Below, piece after piece: positions 1-8,120 of a DNA stretch of 8,393 nt. A program made the position numbers and the translations under genes. The notes below the pieces were generated by a model. The model saw nothing but the letters and a program-made list of their open reading frames with translations, was not told where the DNA came from and searched no databases. Every line of letters starts with the position of its first letter. Within the stretch, counting starts at the first letter, position 1. This stretch comes from DATGYC01 sp035298385. GTDB taxonomy: Bacteria > Bacillota > Sulfobacillia > Symbiobacteriales > Symbiobacteriaceae. The stretch covers positions 1-8,393 of the forward strand of contig DATGYC010000030.1 of NCBI GenBank assembly GCA_035298385.1, given 5' to 3'.

Positions 1-1
1 C

Positions 2-292
2 TACCTGCGGCTGGGGCCCTTCCCGCTCAGCGGCAGCCCGGTCAGCGTGGCGGCCTCTTCCAGTCGCCTGACCAAGCCCTTCGCCGTCACGGCGATGGCG
101 CCCTGGGTGATGGGTGTCGACCTCGGCGAGGGCGGTAGCGACTTCATGTTCTGCCTGCCGGGGCAGAGTGAACATCCGCTCAGCCCGTTCTACAGCGACC
201 AGTGGATGGATTGGATCGGCACCCAGCTGCCGCCACTCCGCTTCCGTCATGGGGAGCGGTTGAAGTTACCGGTCCTGCATCTAATTCCATAG
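2..292 (+). CDS. Penicillin acylase family protein (peptidase S45), C-terminal fragment
   Basis: The reading frame is open from the window edge to TAG at 290-292 and gives the last 96 residues of a protein whose start lies outside. The stretch FCLPGQSEHPLSPFYSDQW, followed by a W-x-x-G-x-x-L-P-P-L segment, matches the C-terminal end of the penicillin amidase/acylase family. In that family a 'GQSG-x-P-x-SPHYxDQ' block near the end precedes a final W/G segment. Upstream, the PFPLSGSPVSV and APWVMGVDL-type segments also fit the family's large beta subunit. These are N-terminal-nucleophile hydrolases, usually exported, that cleave amide bonds in penicillins, acyl-homoserine lactones or other N-acyl compounds. 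The catalytic Ser and the substrate pocket are not in the window, so the substrate cannot be stated. The gene ends 5 nt before a strong hairpin and appears to be a separate unit from the transporter operon. Confidence 0.8.
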   Translation, partial: YLRLGPFPLSGSPVSVAASSSRLTKPFAVTAMAPWVMGVDLGEGGSDFMFCLPGQSEHPLSPFYSDQWMDWIGTQLPPLRFRHGERLKLPVLHLIP

Positions 293-296
293 GGGA

Positions 297-330
297 GAGC
301 AAGGCCGGGACGTGCGTCCCGGCCTTGCTC
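297..330 (+). terminator. Intrinsic terminator-like hairpin after the penicillin acylase gene
   Basis: A perfect 16-bp inverted repeat is seen (GAGCAAGGCCGGGACG at 297-312 pairing with 315-330). Only 2 nt lie between the arms, so the innermost pairs probably open to form the loop. It starts 5 nt after the stop codon. The following bases, GTTCTC, are only modestly T-rich, so release may be incomplete or assisted by a factor. The position and stem strength make a terminator the best reading. Confidence 0.75.
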
Positions 331-389
331 GTTCTCGCCCCAGACGTGTAACCGAAGGTGATCCGCTCACCCGCTATCCCGTTCCACTC

Positions 390-437
390 GACCCCCGTTC
401 TGTTCCGCCCGGGCCTCCCGGCGGGACGACGGGGGTC
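390..437 (+). promoter_or_regulatory. GC-rich stem-loop in the livK leader
   Basis: The arms GACCCCCGT (390-398) and ACGGGGGTC (429-437) are perfect reverse complements. Inside them, 403-413 can pair with 417-426 with one bulge, giving a long two-tier hairpin about 50 nt before the livK start. The downstream bases TTCTGTTGAT are weakly T-rich. It could be an attenuator or leaky terminator, an mRNA-stabilising structure, or simply a second terminator for the upstream gene. The sequence alone does not decide between these, and no known riboswitch class is recognised. Confidence 0.4.
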
Positions 438-475
438 TTCTGTTGATACTCTATCCCTGAATCTTTTAGATATAC

Positions 476-481
476 GGAGGG
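476..481 (+). promoter_or_regulatory. Ribosome binding site of livK
   Basis: GGAGGG lies 5 nt before ATG 487 and 8 nt before a second in-frame ATG at 490. It excludes the longer open frame that reaches back to 358, because the residues encoded there come before the signal peptide and cross the leader hairpin. Confidence 0.8.
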
Positions 482-486
482 AATTC

Positions 487-1713
487 ATGATGAAGCAAGG
501 ACGGACCGTTCGGGCCCTGATCGCCGGCAGCCTGGCTCTTCTCATGTTGGCAGGTTGCGGGGCGCCCAAGCTGGACGACGCCCAGAAGAGCCCCGCCCCT
601 GGCACCACTGACACCGCCAAGGCCCCCATCAAGCTTGGCTTGACCATCTCCCTCTCCGGCGGTACCGCTGATATGGGTGAAGCCGCCCGCGACGGCGCCC
701 AACTGGCGATCAAGGAGCTCAACGAGAAGGGCGGGATCAAGGGCCAGCCGCTCGAGCTGACCGTCTACGACGACGAGACCAAGCCCGAAAAGGGCCTCGA
801 GAACGTCAAGCGTCTGATCGACCAGGACAAGGTCGTCGCCTTCCTTGGCCCAGCCAACACCGGCGTGGCCCTGAACCAGGTCGACTACGTCCAGCAGTCC
901 CAGGTCCTCATGCTGGTCACCGCCTCCGCTGGCACGGCGGTCACCCAGAAGTTCAAGGATCAGGATAAGAACTACATCCTGCGCACCTCAATGGTCGATG
1001 CCGCTCAGGCCCCGACGATGGTCGACTTCCTGGTCAAGAACAAGGGCCTGAAGAAGATCGCCATTCTGCATGACACGACTGCCTACGGCGTCGGCGGCAA
1101 GAACGACATGGTCGCCCGCCTGAAGAACAAGTGGAACCTGGACCCGGTCGCCGTTGAGTCCTTCAAGGTTGGCGATACCGACCTCTCCGCCCAGGTCGAG
1201 AAGGCGAAGGCCGCTGGTGCGGATGCGGTCGCGACCTACGCCCTCGGCCCGGAACTGGCCCAGGTGATGAAGGCCCTCTCCCGTGCCAACTGGAAGGTGC
1301 CGGTCGTCGGCTCCTGGACGATCACCGGTGAGCTCTTCCACAAGCTGGCTGGCGACCTCGTCGAGAACGATGTCTACGGCGTCATGTCCGTCCACCCGTC
1401 CAAGTCTGAGACCTACAAGGCCTTTGATGCGAAGATGCAGAAGGCCTATGGTCGCAACAACTTCGCTCCGGTCGCAGCCCAGTCGTACGACGGCATCTAC
1501 ATCCTGGCCAAGGCGATCGAGAAGGCTGGCACCGACCCGAAGGCAGTCCGTGACGCCGTCGAGGCGACGACCGGATTCGCTGGCGTCACCAACACCCCGG
1601 CGGCGCCCTGGTCCAAGGGCAAGCCGGAGGCGCTTGGCCTGAAGGATATGTTCATCGGCAAGTGGACCGGCGGCAAGCTCGAGCCGGTAGCCAACTCGAC
1701 CGTGACCGAGTAA
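487..1713 (+). CDS. livK: Branched-chain amino acid ABC transporter, substrate-binding lipoprotein (LivK-type)
   Basis: This 408-aa protein is the extracellular receptor of a HAAT-family importer and would deliver branched-chain amino acids, or a related amide or amino acid, to the LivH/LivM permeases. Residues 1-24 form a lipoprotein signal: positive residues K3, R6 and R9, a hydrophobic stretch, then the lipobox L-A-G-C with Cys24 as the lipidated residue. A short Ala/Pro/Lys-rich linker follows. The mature part begins with PIKLGLTISLSGGTADMGEA and continues with AIKELNEKGGIKGQPLEL and a VYDDETKPEKGLENVKRLI stretch. These are typical of type I periplasmic binding proteins (Peripla_BP_6). 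The C-terminal YDGIYILAKAIEKAG segment is also typical. ATG 487 is used; ATG 490 is equally possible. It is the first gene of a four-gene operon and is followed by livH after 4 nt. The exact ligand cannot be read from the sequence, and other HAAT members carry urea, amides or aromatic acids. Confidence 0.93.
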   Translation: MMKQGRTVRALIAGSLALLMLAGCGAPKLDDAQKSPAPGTTDTAKAPIKLGLTISLSGGTADMGEAARDGAQLAIKELNEKGGIKGQPLELTVYDDETKPEKGLENVKRLIDQDKVVAFLGPANTGVALNQVDYVQQSQVLMLVTASAGTAVTQKFKDQDKNYILRTSMVDAAQAPTMVDFLVKNKGLKKIAILHDTTAYGVGGKNDMVARLKNKWNLDPVAVESFKVGDTDLSAQVEKAKAAGADAVATYALGPELAQVMKALSRANWKVPVVGSWTITGELFHKLAGDLVENDVYGVMSVHPSKSETYKAFDAKMQKAYGRNNFAPVAAQSYDGIYILAKAIEKAGTDPKAVRDAVEATTGFAGVTNTPAAPWSKGKPEALGLKDMFIGKWTGGKLEPVANSTVTE

Positions 1714-1717
1714 CCGG

Positions 1718-2611
1718 ATGCTCCAGGCGATCATCTCGGGCCTGGTGATGGGCTCAATCTACGCCCTGATCGCTCAGGGCTACTACATCACCTCAATCAC
1801 GACCGGCCGGATCAACTTCGGCCAGGGCGACTTCCTAATGATGGGCTCGATGGCCGGCCTCTTCTTCCTGACCGGCAAGCTCCCCGGCCTCTTGGTCGAT
1901 GTTGGAATCAAGCTCCCCTGGTTCGTCTCACTCCTGCTCGCTCTTGCCGTGATCGGGTGCTTAGGCTACTTGCTCGAACGGATCGCCGTGCGCCCCCTCC
2001 GCCGCATGATGGCGGTGGGGGCGATCATGGGGACGATCGCTGTAGCGATCATGCTCCGGAACGTGGCGATTCTGCTTTACGGGCGGGACGTCCTGCCGGT
2101 CCCGTCGCCCTTCGGAACCAAGTACCTGCACTTCCTGGGCGCCGGGGTCTCCGCCCATGAGATCTTCGTGATCATCATCTCGCTCCTGGCGATGGGCGGT
2201 CTCTGGCTCTTCCTGCAACGATCGATCCTGGGCCGGGCGCTCCGGGCGGTCGCTCACAACCGGGAGGCCGCCGCCCTGATGGGGATCGATGTCGACCGCA
2301 TGACCTCGCTCGCCTTCGTCCTTGCCTCCGTCCTGGCTGGCTTGGGTGGCATGCTGGTCACCCCGATCACCTTCGCCTCCGCCTACCTCGGCTCGATCCT
2401 GGGGCTGAAGGCGTTCGCCGCGGCGATCATCGGCGGGCTGGAGGATCCGGCCGGCATCCTGGTCGGTGGTATACTGCTCGGCGTAGCCGAACAGCTCTTT
2501 GGCCGCTGGAACTCAGCGGCGCAGGATGCGGCAGCCTTCGTCTTCATCCTGCTCATCTTGGTGGTGCGCCCGGCTGGCCTCTTCGGGCGCGCGGTCAGAG
2601 AGAAGGTGTAG
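1718..2611 (+). CDS. livH: Branched-chain amino acid ABC transporter permease (LivH)
   Basis: This is a 297-aa integral membrane protein with about eight hydrophobic segments. The N-terminus (SGLVMGSIYALIAQGYYI, then TGRINFGQGDFLMMG) is the classic LivH opening. The cytoplasmic coupling loop carries the EAA-type motif near residues 181-190 (NREAAALMGI), which docks on an ATPase subunit. The C-terminal AFAAAIIGGLEDPAGILVGG block is also highly typical. LivH pairs with the LivM half of the next protein to form the translocation channel. The ATG lies 4 nt after the livK stop, and no strong Shine-Dalgarno sequence precedes it (GAGTAACCGG only). Translation is therefore probably coupled to livK. 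Length is normal for the family. Confidence 0.95.
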   Translation: MLQAIISGLVMGSIYALIAQGYYITSITTGRINFGQGDFLMMGSMAGLFFLTGKLPGLLVDVGIKLPWFVSLLLALAVIGCLGYLLERIAVRPLRRMMAVGAIMGTIAVAIMLRNVAILLYGRDVLPVPSPFGTKYLHFLGAGVSAHEIFVIIISLLAMGGLWLFLQRSILGRALRAVAHNREAAALMGIDVDRMTSLAFVLASVLAGLGGMLVTPITFASAYLGSILGLKAFAAAIIGGLEDPAGILVGGILLGVAEQLFGRWNSAAQDAAAFVFILLILVVRPAGLFGRAVREKV

Positions 2612-2614
2612 CGT

Positions 2615-4418
2615 ATGAAAAAGCGACTCCTCTTCTGGCTGAGCGGCGTCATCTTGCCGGCGGCCCTGATCTACGCGATGCCCTTCTTCTTCCCGAACCG
2701 CTTCTTCCTGGACGTCCTGACCCAGGTCGGCTACACCTGGATCCTGGTTGCTGGCCTGAACCTGTTAGTCGGCTTTAGCGGCCAGATCTCGCTGGGACAG
2801 GTCGCCTTCTTCGGCCTGGGCGCCTACGGCTCTGCACTCCTCGCTACGCGTCTGGGACTGCCGGTCCCCCTGGCCATGATCGCCGGTGTGGTTCTGGCGA
2901 CCCTCTTCGGCGCCGTGGTCGGCCTGCTGGCGCTCCGGGTACGTGGCCTCTACTTAGCGATGGTCACGATCGCCACAGGCTCCCTAATCGAGATCCTGGC
3001 CAACCGCTGGATCGACCTGACCGGCGGCCCGATGGGGATCAACGTGCCGGGTCTCGGGGGCGCCAACCGCCTCGGACCGGTCGAGTACTACTGGTTCGTG
3101 GGGCTCCTCGGCCTCTTGGTCACCCTGGGCCTCTACAACTTGAGCCGCTCCCGCTTTGGGCGGACCTGGCTGGCGGTCAAGTCGTCAGAGGTGGCCGCCC
3201 GCGGCCTCGGCATCGACCACCTGAAGTGGAAGGTGGGCGCCTTCGTCCTGAACGCCGCCCTGGGTGGGTTGGCGGGCGCCCTCTTTGCCCACCAGAACGC
3301 TCGCTTCACCTCGGACACGTTTACCTATGACGTCTCTGTCCGGGCCCTCGTCGCCGTCATCATCGGCGGTACGGGCACGATGACTGGGCCGCTCGTCGGC
3401 GCTGCGCTGGTCGTCGGCCTCCCGACCTTCTTCCGGGAGCTTTACGACTGGTACCTACTCCTCTTCGGCGGCATCCTGCTGGCCACGCTCCTGCTTCTGC
3501 CGGACGGAATCGTGGGGGCACTGGGGCGCCTAATCAAGGCGATTACCGGGCGTAAGGCGAAGGCTACGGCGACGACCGCTCAGGCGACTGAACAAGCCCC
3601 CCTCCCCACCTTCCTGTGCACCCAGGGCTCCACCCTGACAATCGAAGGTCTCGCCGTCCACTTCCAGGGCGTCAAGGCGGTCGATGGCATCTCCCTCCAG
3701 ATCAAGGCGGGTGAGGTCCACGGCCTGATCGGGCCCAACGGCTCCGGCAAGTCGACGACGATCAACGCCATCACCGGCATCTACCGCCCCACAGCGGGCC
3801 GGATTCAGTTGGCTGATCAGGACGTGACCGGACTCTCCTCGGACAAACTGGCCCGGCTGGGTGTCACCCGGACCTTCCAGAACATCCAGCTCTTCACAGA
3901 TCTGACGGTTCTGGAGAACCTCCTGGCGGGCGCCCACCGGCATCTGCGTTCGGGGCTGACGGGCGCCCTCCTGCACCTGCCCGGTGCGCTCAAGGAAGAG
4001 GCCGCCTTCACTGCTGAAGCGATGACGATCCTTCGCTTCGTCGGGATCGACCACTTGGCGCATGAGCAGGCGAAGAACCTCTCCTATGGCCAACAACGCC
4101 TGGTCGAGATCGCCCGTGCACTCGCCCTGCGGCCGAACGTCCTCCTCCTGGACGAGCCCGCCGCTGGCCTGAACCACGTGGAGGTCGAGCGGATGACCGC
4201 CCTGATCCGGGCGATCGCCCAGGGCGGGATCACCCTCTTAGTCGTCGAGCACCACATGGAGATGGTAATGTCCCTCTGCGACCAGATCACCGTGCTCAAC
4301 TTCGGCGCCAAGATCGCCGAGGGCGTGCCGGAGACGGTCCAGAACGATCCCGCCGTTGTGGAGGCCTACCTAGGCGGCGCCGAGATGGGCGCCCTCCTGC
4401 AGGGGGAGGTGATGCACC

Positions 4419-4432
<14 letters not shown>
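2615..4432 (+). CDS. livMG: LivM-LivG fusion: permease and ATP-binding protein in one polypeptide
   Basis: This 605-aa protein joins two subunits that are separate in the E. coli-type transporter. Residues 1 to about 310 are LivM: many membrane segments, the GFSGQISLGQVAFFGLGAYG block near residue 55, and an EAA-like loop SEVAARGLGI at 191-200. Residues of about 310-340 form an Ala/Thr/Lys-rich linker. From about 340 onward the protein is LivG: Walker A GPNGSGKST (373-381), a Q-loop in TFQNIQLF, signature LSYGQQ (489-494), Walker B VLLLDEP (509-515, with catalytic E514) and H-loop His546 in VVEHHME. All ATPase residues are intact, so the fusion looks functional. The ATG is 3 nt after the livH stop and is preceded by GAGAAGGTG. 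The last 14 nt overlap livF. There is one continuous frame with no internal stop. LivM-LivG fusions are known in other bacteria, but the two are usually separate genes. Confidence 0.93.
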
Positions 4433-5111
<679 letters not shown>

Positions 5112-5123
<12 letters not shown>

Positions 5124-5159
5124 TAGGGGAGCCCCTGGGCATCACCTGCCCAGGGGCTT
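5112..5159 (+). repeat. Direct repeat copy A (livF 3' end plus terminator)
   Basis: This segment covers the last codons of livF, its stop and the terminator hairpin. It shares TACC, AG, CTAATAGG, GCCCC, GGG and CCCAGGGGCTT, in the same order and nearly the same spacing, with 5632-5673. Small indels occur in the first part and in the loop. The pair brackets the crystallin-type gene. Confidence 0.5.
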
Positions 5160-5166
5160 TCGTTTT
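5130..5166 (+). terminator. Rho-independent terminator of the liv operon
   Basis: A perfect 12-bp stem (AGCCCCTGGGCA at 5130-5141 with 5147-5158) encloses the loop TCACC and is followed by TTCGTTTT. It starts 7 nt after the livF stop. The minus-strand crystallin-type gene ends just beyond it, so the hairpin may also stop that convergent transcript, although it has no T-tract in that direction. Confidence 0.88.
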
Positions 5167-5172
5167 GTGAAG

Positions 5173-5535
5173 CTAGCTACGGACGCCAACCTCACCGCGG
5201 AGACGCTGGGCAATGTCGGCGAGCTGCTGCGGATCGAACCGTCTGTCACTGATGACGAACGAGGAGATGCGATCGCCCCACGACCGCAGATCGTCATAGC
5301 GCTTGCCCGGCTCGAACACAAAACAACTACCTTCCATGTTGGCATGTTCGTAGACCGCCAGCCAACCCGATTGCACAGAGACGCTGGAGACTATGTCGTT
5401 CCAGCCCTTATCGGACAGGTCGTAGCGCCAGTAGAAACCCTCCGGGGCATTCGGGGACATCTTGTAACCGGTGGCAGGTCGAATGTGATAGGTCTTTCCG
5501 CCCAAGTTCACATGCTCGAACAAGGTCGCTTCCAT
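5173..5535 (-). CDS. Small beta/gamma-crystallin-type protein, probable Ca2+ binder
   Basis: This 120-aa protein has no signal peptide or membrane segment, so it is probably cytoplasmic. Residues 2 to about 95 hold two Greek-key motifs. The first runs from ATLFEHVNLGGKTYHI to W45-N46-D47-I-V-S50-S51. The second runs from WLAVYEHANMEGSCFVFEPG (58-77) to W86-G87-D88-R-I-S91-S92. NDIVSS and GDRISS match the microbial crystallin Ca2+ clamp (N/D-N/D-x-x-S/T-S), with a Gly in place of the first N/D in the second copy. Residues 96-120 form a short charged tail with no recognised domain. ATG 5535 is chosen because GGGAGGG (5544-5550) lies 8 nt upstream; an ATG at 5571 in the same frame would put that ribosome binding site inside the gene. 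The gene is convergent with livF. Part of it (5281-5340) is 53% GC, against 75% in a sample of livH (2221-2280), which suggests transfer. The biological role is unknown. Known relatives are often stress- or spore-coat-associated Ca2+-binding proteins, but nothing here shows that. Confidence 0.8.
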   Translation of the reverse strand: MEATLFEHVNLGGKTYHIRPATGYKMSPNAPEGFYWRYDLSDKGWNDIVSSVSVQSGWLAVYEHANMEGSCFVFEPGKRYDDLRSWGDRISSFVISDRRFDPQQLADIAQRLRGEVGVRS

Positions 5536-5543
5536 GACGATCA

Positions 5544-5550
5544 CCCTCCC
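5544..5550 (-). promoter_or_regulatory. Ribosome binding site of the crystallin-type gene
   Basis: GGGAGGG on the minus strand, 8 nt before ATG 5535. It fixes the start and rejects the longer 132-residue reading from 5571. Confidence 0.75.
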
Positions 5551-5580
5551 AAACAGACTACGGATCAACAATTCGTGAAC

Positions 5581-5609
5581 ATTATCAATTTTCCTTCCGT
5601 ATATGACTA
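5581..5609 (-). promoter_or_regulatory. Possible sigma-A-type promoter of the crystallin-type gene
   Basis: On the minus strand TAGTCA (5609-5604, four of six matches to TTGACA) and GATAAT (5586-5581, five of six matches to TATAAT) are separated by 17 nt in a locally AT-rich stretch. Transcription would start near 5574, giving a leader of about 40 nt. The match is moderate and was found by eye. Confidence 0.35.
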
Positions 5610-5631
5610 CGTACTCTGACCGGCCTTTCTG

Positions 5632-5673
5632 TACCAGCTAATAGGAAAGCCCCCGGGTAGCACCCAGGGGCTT
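5632..5673 (+). repeat. Direct repeat copy B (resembles the livF 3' end and terminator)
   Basis: It reads TACC-AG-CTAATAGG and then a GCCCC...GGGGCTT hairpin, matching 5112-5159 in order and orientation. No plus-strand gene ends here, so the match to a livF-like stop region is unexplained by coding context. It suggests a duplicated terminator segment. Confidence 0.5.
5647..5673 (-). terminator. Terminator hairpin of the lytSR operon
   Basis: The arms 5647-5658 and 5662-5673 pair over 12 positions with one C-A mismatch and a 3-nt loop. On the minus strand the stem starts 6 nt after the lytR stop and is followed by a T-rich TTTCCTATT. In the plus direction the tail CTTACATAT is weaker. Confidence 0.7.
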
Positions 5674-5679
5674 ACATAT

Positions 5680-6444
5680 CTAATCGATGCCCAATAGTTC
5701 CTTCACGCGCCGGACCTGAGTCCGGGCTACTGGGACACGGCTCCGCGCCCGGTCATCCAAGACCACGGAGGCGAGTCCCCCCGGCCAGGGGATGAACTCG
5801 ACGACCCGAAGGCTATTGACTAGGTACTGCCGATGGACCCGCAAGAAAGCCGGGGGCAGTCGCTCGCCGAGCGCTTGGAGGGAGAGCGAGGTCCGGTATT
5901 CCGCCCGCTCGGTCTTGACCAGGGCGCCCTCGTCATCCGCGACCGCACAGAGGATCTCTGCCGGATCCAGGAGGAGTGTCCGCCCATCTTGGTTCAGGGC
6001 GAGCCTTCGTGGCGCCACCGCACCGACGGCTAGCCCAGTGGGGAGCATCGTCGACGCCTGCTCCGCCGGGAGAGCCTCCGCAAGACGCTCCCGTAGCCCC
6101 TGCACCGTCTCCTGCACCCGCTCCGGGTCAAACGGCTTCAGCAGGTAGTCGAAGGCCCGAAGCCGGAAGGCCTCAACCGCCCAGTCGTCGTAGGCGGTGG
6201 CAAAGACGATCTGCGGCGCCCCCGGCTCGGCGCGGAGCGCCTCGGCCACCGCCAAGCCGCTTGGCCCCGGCATCTGCACATCCAGGAAGAGAACAGCCGG
6301 GCGGAGCGACCTGACCAGGGCGACCGCCTCCTCGCCAGTCCCAGCCTCCCCCAGGATCTCAACCTGCCCCGTCTGCTCCAACAGGAAGCGAAGCTCGTCG
6401 CGGACTAGCGCCTCATCATCCACAAGAACCGCCCGTAGCTTCAT
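5680..6444 (-). CDS. lytR: LytR-type response regulator (receiver plus LytTR DNA-binding domain)
   Basis: This 254-aa cytoplasmic regulator would be phosphorylated by the LytS-type kinase encoded just upstream. The receiver domain spans residues 1 to about 120. It has the acidic pocket D9-D10 in VLVDDEA, phospho-acceptor D55 in LFLDVQMPG, T83 in FATAYDDWA, and K103 in DYLLKPFDP. A linker of about 20 residues follows. The C-terminal LytTR domain (about 147-252) contains ILCAVADDEGALVKT, a FLRVHRQYLVN block and the VPVARTQVRRVKELL end typical of this beta-type DNA-binding fold. The start ATG overlaps the lytS stop as ATGA. GGAGG (6452-6456) lies 7 nt upstream, so the two are tightly co-expressed. 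LytTR regulators often act on neighbouring membrane-protein genes (lrgAB or pyruvate-uptake genes), but no such gene is in the window. The target is therefore unknown. Confidence 0.93.
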   Translation of the reverse strand: MKLRAVLVDDEALVRDELRFLLEQTGQVEILGEAGTGEEAVALVRSLRPAVLFLDVQMPGPSGLAVAEALRAEPGAPQIVFATAYDDWAVEAFRLRAFDYLLKPFDPERVQETVQGLRERLAEALPAEQASTMLPTGLAVGAVAPRRLALNQDGRTLLLDPAEILCAVADDEGALVKTERAEYRTSLSLQALGERLPPAFLRVHRQYLVNSLRVVEFIPWPGGLASVVLDDRARSRVPVARTQVRRVKELLGID

Positions 6445-8120
6445 CCCGCCACCTCCTCCCCCGCAAGGCCCACCGGAAAGCGGAGGATAGCCCGGGTACC
6501 GCCACCGGGGTGCGGCTCGACCACCAGGGCGCCCCGCCCACCGTACAGGTGGTGCAGCCGCTCTCGCACGTTCTTGAGCGCCACCCCATTACCGGAGGGC
6601 GCCCCAGCCTGAATGCCGATCCCGTCATCCAGGACGGTGAGCGCCAACTCCGAACCAGCCTGCTCGGCGGTGATCGTCACCGTGCCACCTGCCACCCGGG
6701 CTAAGATACCGTGCCGGATGGCGTTCTCGACCAACGGCTGCAGGGAGAGGACCGGCACGGGGATGGTGTGGAGCGCCGGATCGACCTGGATCTGCGAGCG
6801 CACCCGGTCGCCATGGCGGGCCTGCTCGATCGCAAGGTAGGCGCCCACGAATTGGAGTTCCTCTCCCAGGGTCACCAGGGAGTCGGCGGAGCGCAGCGAG
6901 GAGCGGATGTACTGGGAGAGGAGCAAGAGGAGCTCCCGCGCCCTCTCCGGGTCACGCCGACAGAGCGCACTAATCGTGGTCAGGGCGTTGAAGAGAAAGT
7001 GTGGGTTGATCTGGGCGTGGAGGGCCCGTAACTCTGCCTGGGTGACTAGGCGGGCCATGGCGTGCGCACGCGATGTCTCAATCTGGGTCGATAGGAGTTG
7101 CCCTAGCCCGAGACCCAGTTCGATCAAGATGGGCGAAACGGGGTCACCCTCCCGCTGGTAGAGGTGAAGCGTCCCCACGACCTGCTCCCCGTCCCGCAGG
7201 GGCACGACGATTCCCGCCCGGACCGGGCATCCTGCGCCATGCGAGCAGCCCAACTCCTCGGGGCGCCCCGCAATCCGGACCTGCCCATCGGCCAGGACGT
7301 CCCAAGTGGCCTGCATCAGGGGGCGCCCGCCAGCGTAATGGTGGTCGCTGCCCACGCCCACAAAGGAAAGAATCTGGGCACGGTCCGTGATCGAGACGGC
7401 CGCAAGTCCTGCACCGTCCCGAATGATCCGGCAGGCGGCCTCAGCGGACTCCTCCGACAGGCCCTCCCGCAGGTGCGGGAGCGTCAGCCGGGCTAGCCGA
7501 AGCGCTTGATGCGCCTGATCCGCCTTCAACCGCTCCCGCTGGGCCTGGGCATCCGCGATGATGTAGACCATCAGGGCCACGCCCAAGGCGTTTGCCAGCG
7601 TCATCGGCAAGATGATCTGCTGCACGAGCCCGAGGGCCGCATCGTAAGGCCGGGCGACGAGCAGGATGATCGCCATCTGAAGCAGTTCGGCAGCGGCGGT
7701 CGCCAGGAAGGCCCCGCTGGCGGAGAGGGGGCGCCCGCCCCGCAGCCGGTGCAAGAGACCGGCAAAGAGCCCCTCACTCACCGTGGAGATGGCACAGGCC
7801 AGACCCGTGAAGCCGCCTAGGGAGAGGCGGTGGAGCCCGGCGATCAGACCAGCGATTACACCAGCCACCGGGCCGCCATAGAGGCCGGCGATCATGGGAC
7901 CGATCACCCGTGTATTGGCGATGGCGCCATGTACCGGAATCCCCCAGTAGGTGCCCAGAATGCCGAGGGCGCCCATCGAGAGAGCAAGCATGAGGCGCTC
8001 ACGCCAGGAGTGGAGCCGAGCCATGAACGAGGCGAATAAGTTCGTGCGGCCAATTAAGAAGGCGAGGACGACAAAGACGGCGATCTCCTTGGCAAGATCA
8101 GCGAAGAGTAGAAATGTCAG
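6441..8120 (-). CDS. lytS: LytS-type sensor histidine kinase (5TM-LYT, GAF, HisK, HATPase), probable CTG start
   Basis: This membrane sensor kinase is the partner of LytR. Read from CTG 8120 it has 559 residues. Residues 1 to about 190 form the 5TM-5TMR_LYT domain, with TM1 in the first 24 residues and the signature ANTRVIGPMIAGLYGG followed by HRLSLGGFTGLAC. A GAF-like domain (about 215-350) carries Cys292 and Cys298 in GCSHGAGCPVRAG. The kinase core has phospho-acceptor His374 in QINPHFLFNAL, N-box E465-N466 in LVENAIRHG, and the ATP-lid region LDDGIGI around D498-D499. The first in-frame ATG (8024) would give 527 aa, but it has no ribosome binding site and removes TM1. Between the upstream stop (8148-8150) and 8024 there is no in-frame ATG, GTG or TTG. 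CTG 8120 has AGAGAGG 8 nt upstream. Relatives in Bacillus sense pyruvate or membrane state; the signal here cannot be read. Confidence 0.9.
   Translation of the reverse strand: MTFLLFADLAKEIAVFVVLAFLIGRTNLFASFMARLHSWRERLMLALSMGALGILGTYWGIPVHGAIANTRVIGPMIAGLYGGPVAGVIAGLIAGLHRLSLGGFTGLACAISTVSEGLFAGLLHRLRGGRPLSASGAFLATAAAELLQMAIILLVARPYDAALGLVQQIILPMTLANALGVALMVYIIADAQAQRERLKADQAHQALRLARLTLPHLREGLSEESAEAACRIIRDGAGLAAVSITDRAQILSFVGVGSDHHYAGGRPLMQATWDVLADGQVRIAGRPEELGCSHGAGCPVRAGIVVPLRDGEQVVGTLHLYQREGDPVSPILIELGLGLGQLLSTQIETSRAHAMARLVTQAELRALHAQINPHFLFNALTTISALCRRDPERARELLLLLSQYIRSSLRSADSLVTLGEELQFVGAYLAIEQARHGDRVRSQIQVDPALHTIPVPVLSLQPLVENAIRHGILARVAGGTVTITAEQAGSELALTVLDDGIGIQAGAPSGNGVALKNVRERLHHLYGGRGALVVEPHPGGGTRAILRFPVGLAGEEVAG

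Noticed and set aside
443..471. TTGATA (443-448) and TTAGAT (466-471) as a livK promoter
   Set aside because: The -10 match is poor (three of six), and the start point would fall inside the Shine-Dalgarno sequence, leaving no usable leader.
358..486. Longer N-terminus for LivK from a GTG at 358
   Set aside because: It would place 43 extra residues before a normal lipoprotein signal peptide and translate across the leader hairpin; GGAGGG at 476-481 points to ATG 487 or 490.
988..1734. Long minus-strand open frame opposite livK and similar frames opposite other genes
   Set aside because: These are typical antisense shadows in GC-rich coding DNA: Arg/Gly/Leu-rich translations with no domain and no start signal.
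5167..5619. Plus-strand 150-residue open frame over the crystallin-type gene
   Set aside because: It is antisense to a recognisable domain, starts within the liv terminator tail, has no ribosome binding site and resembles no family.
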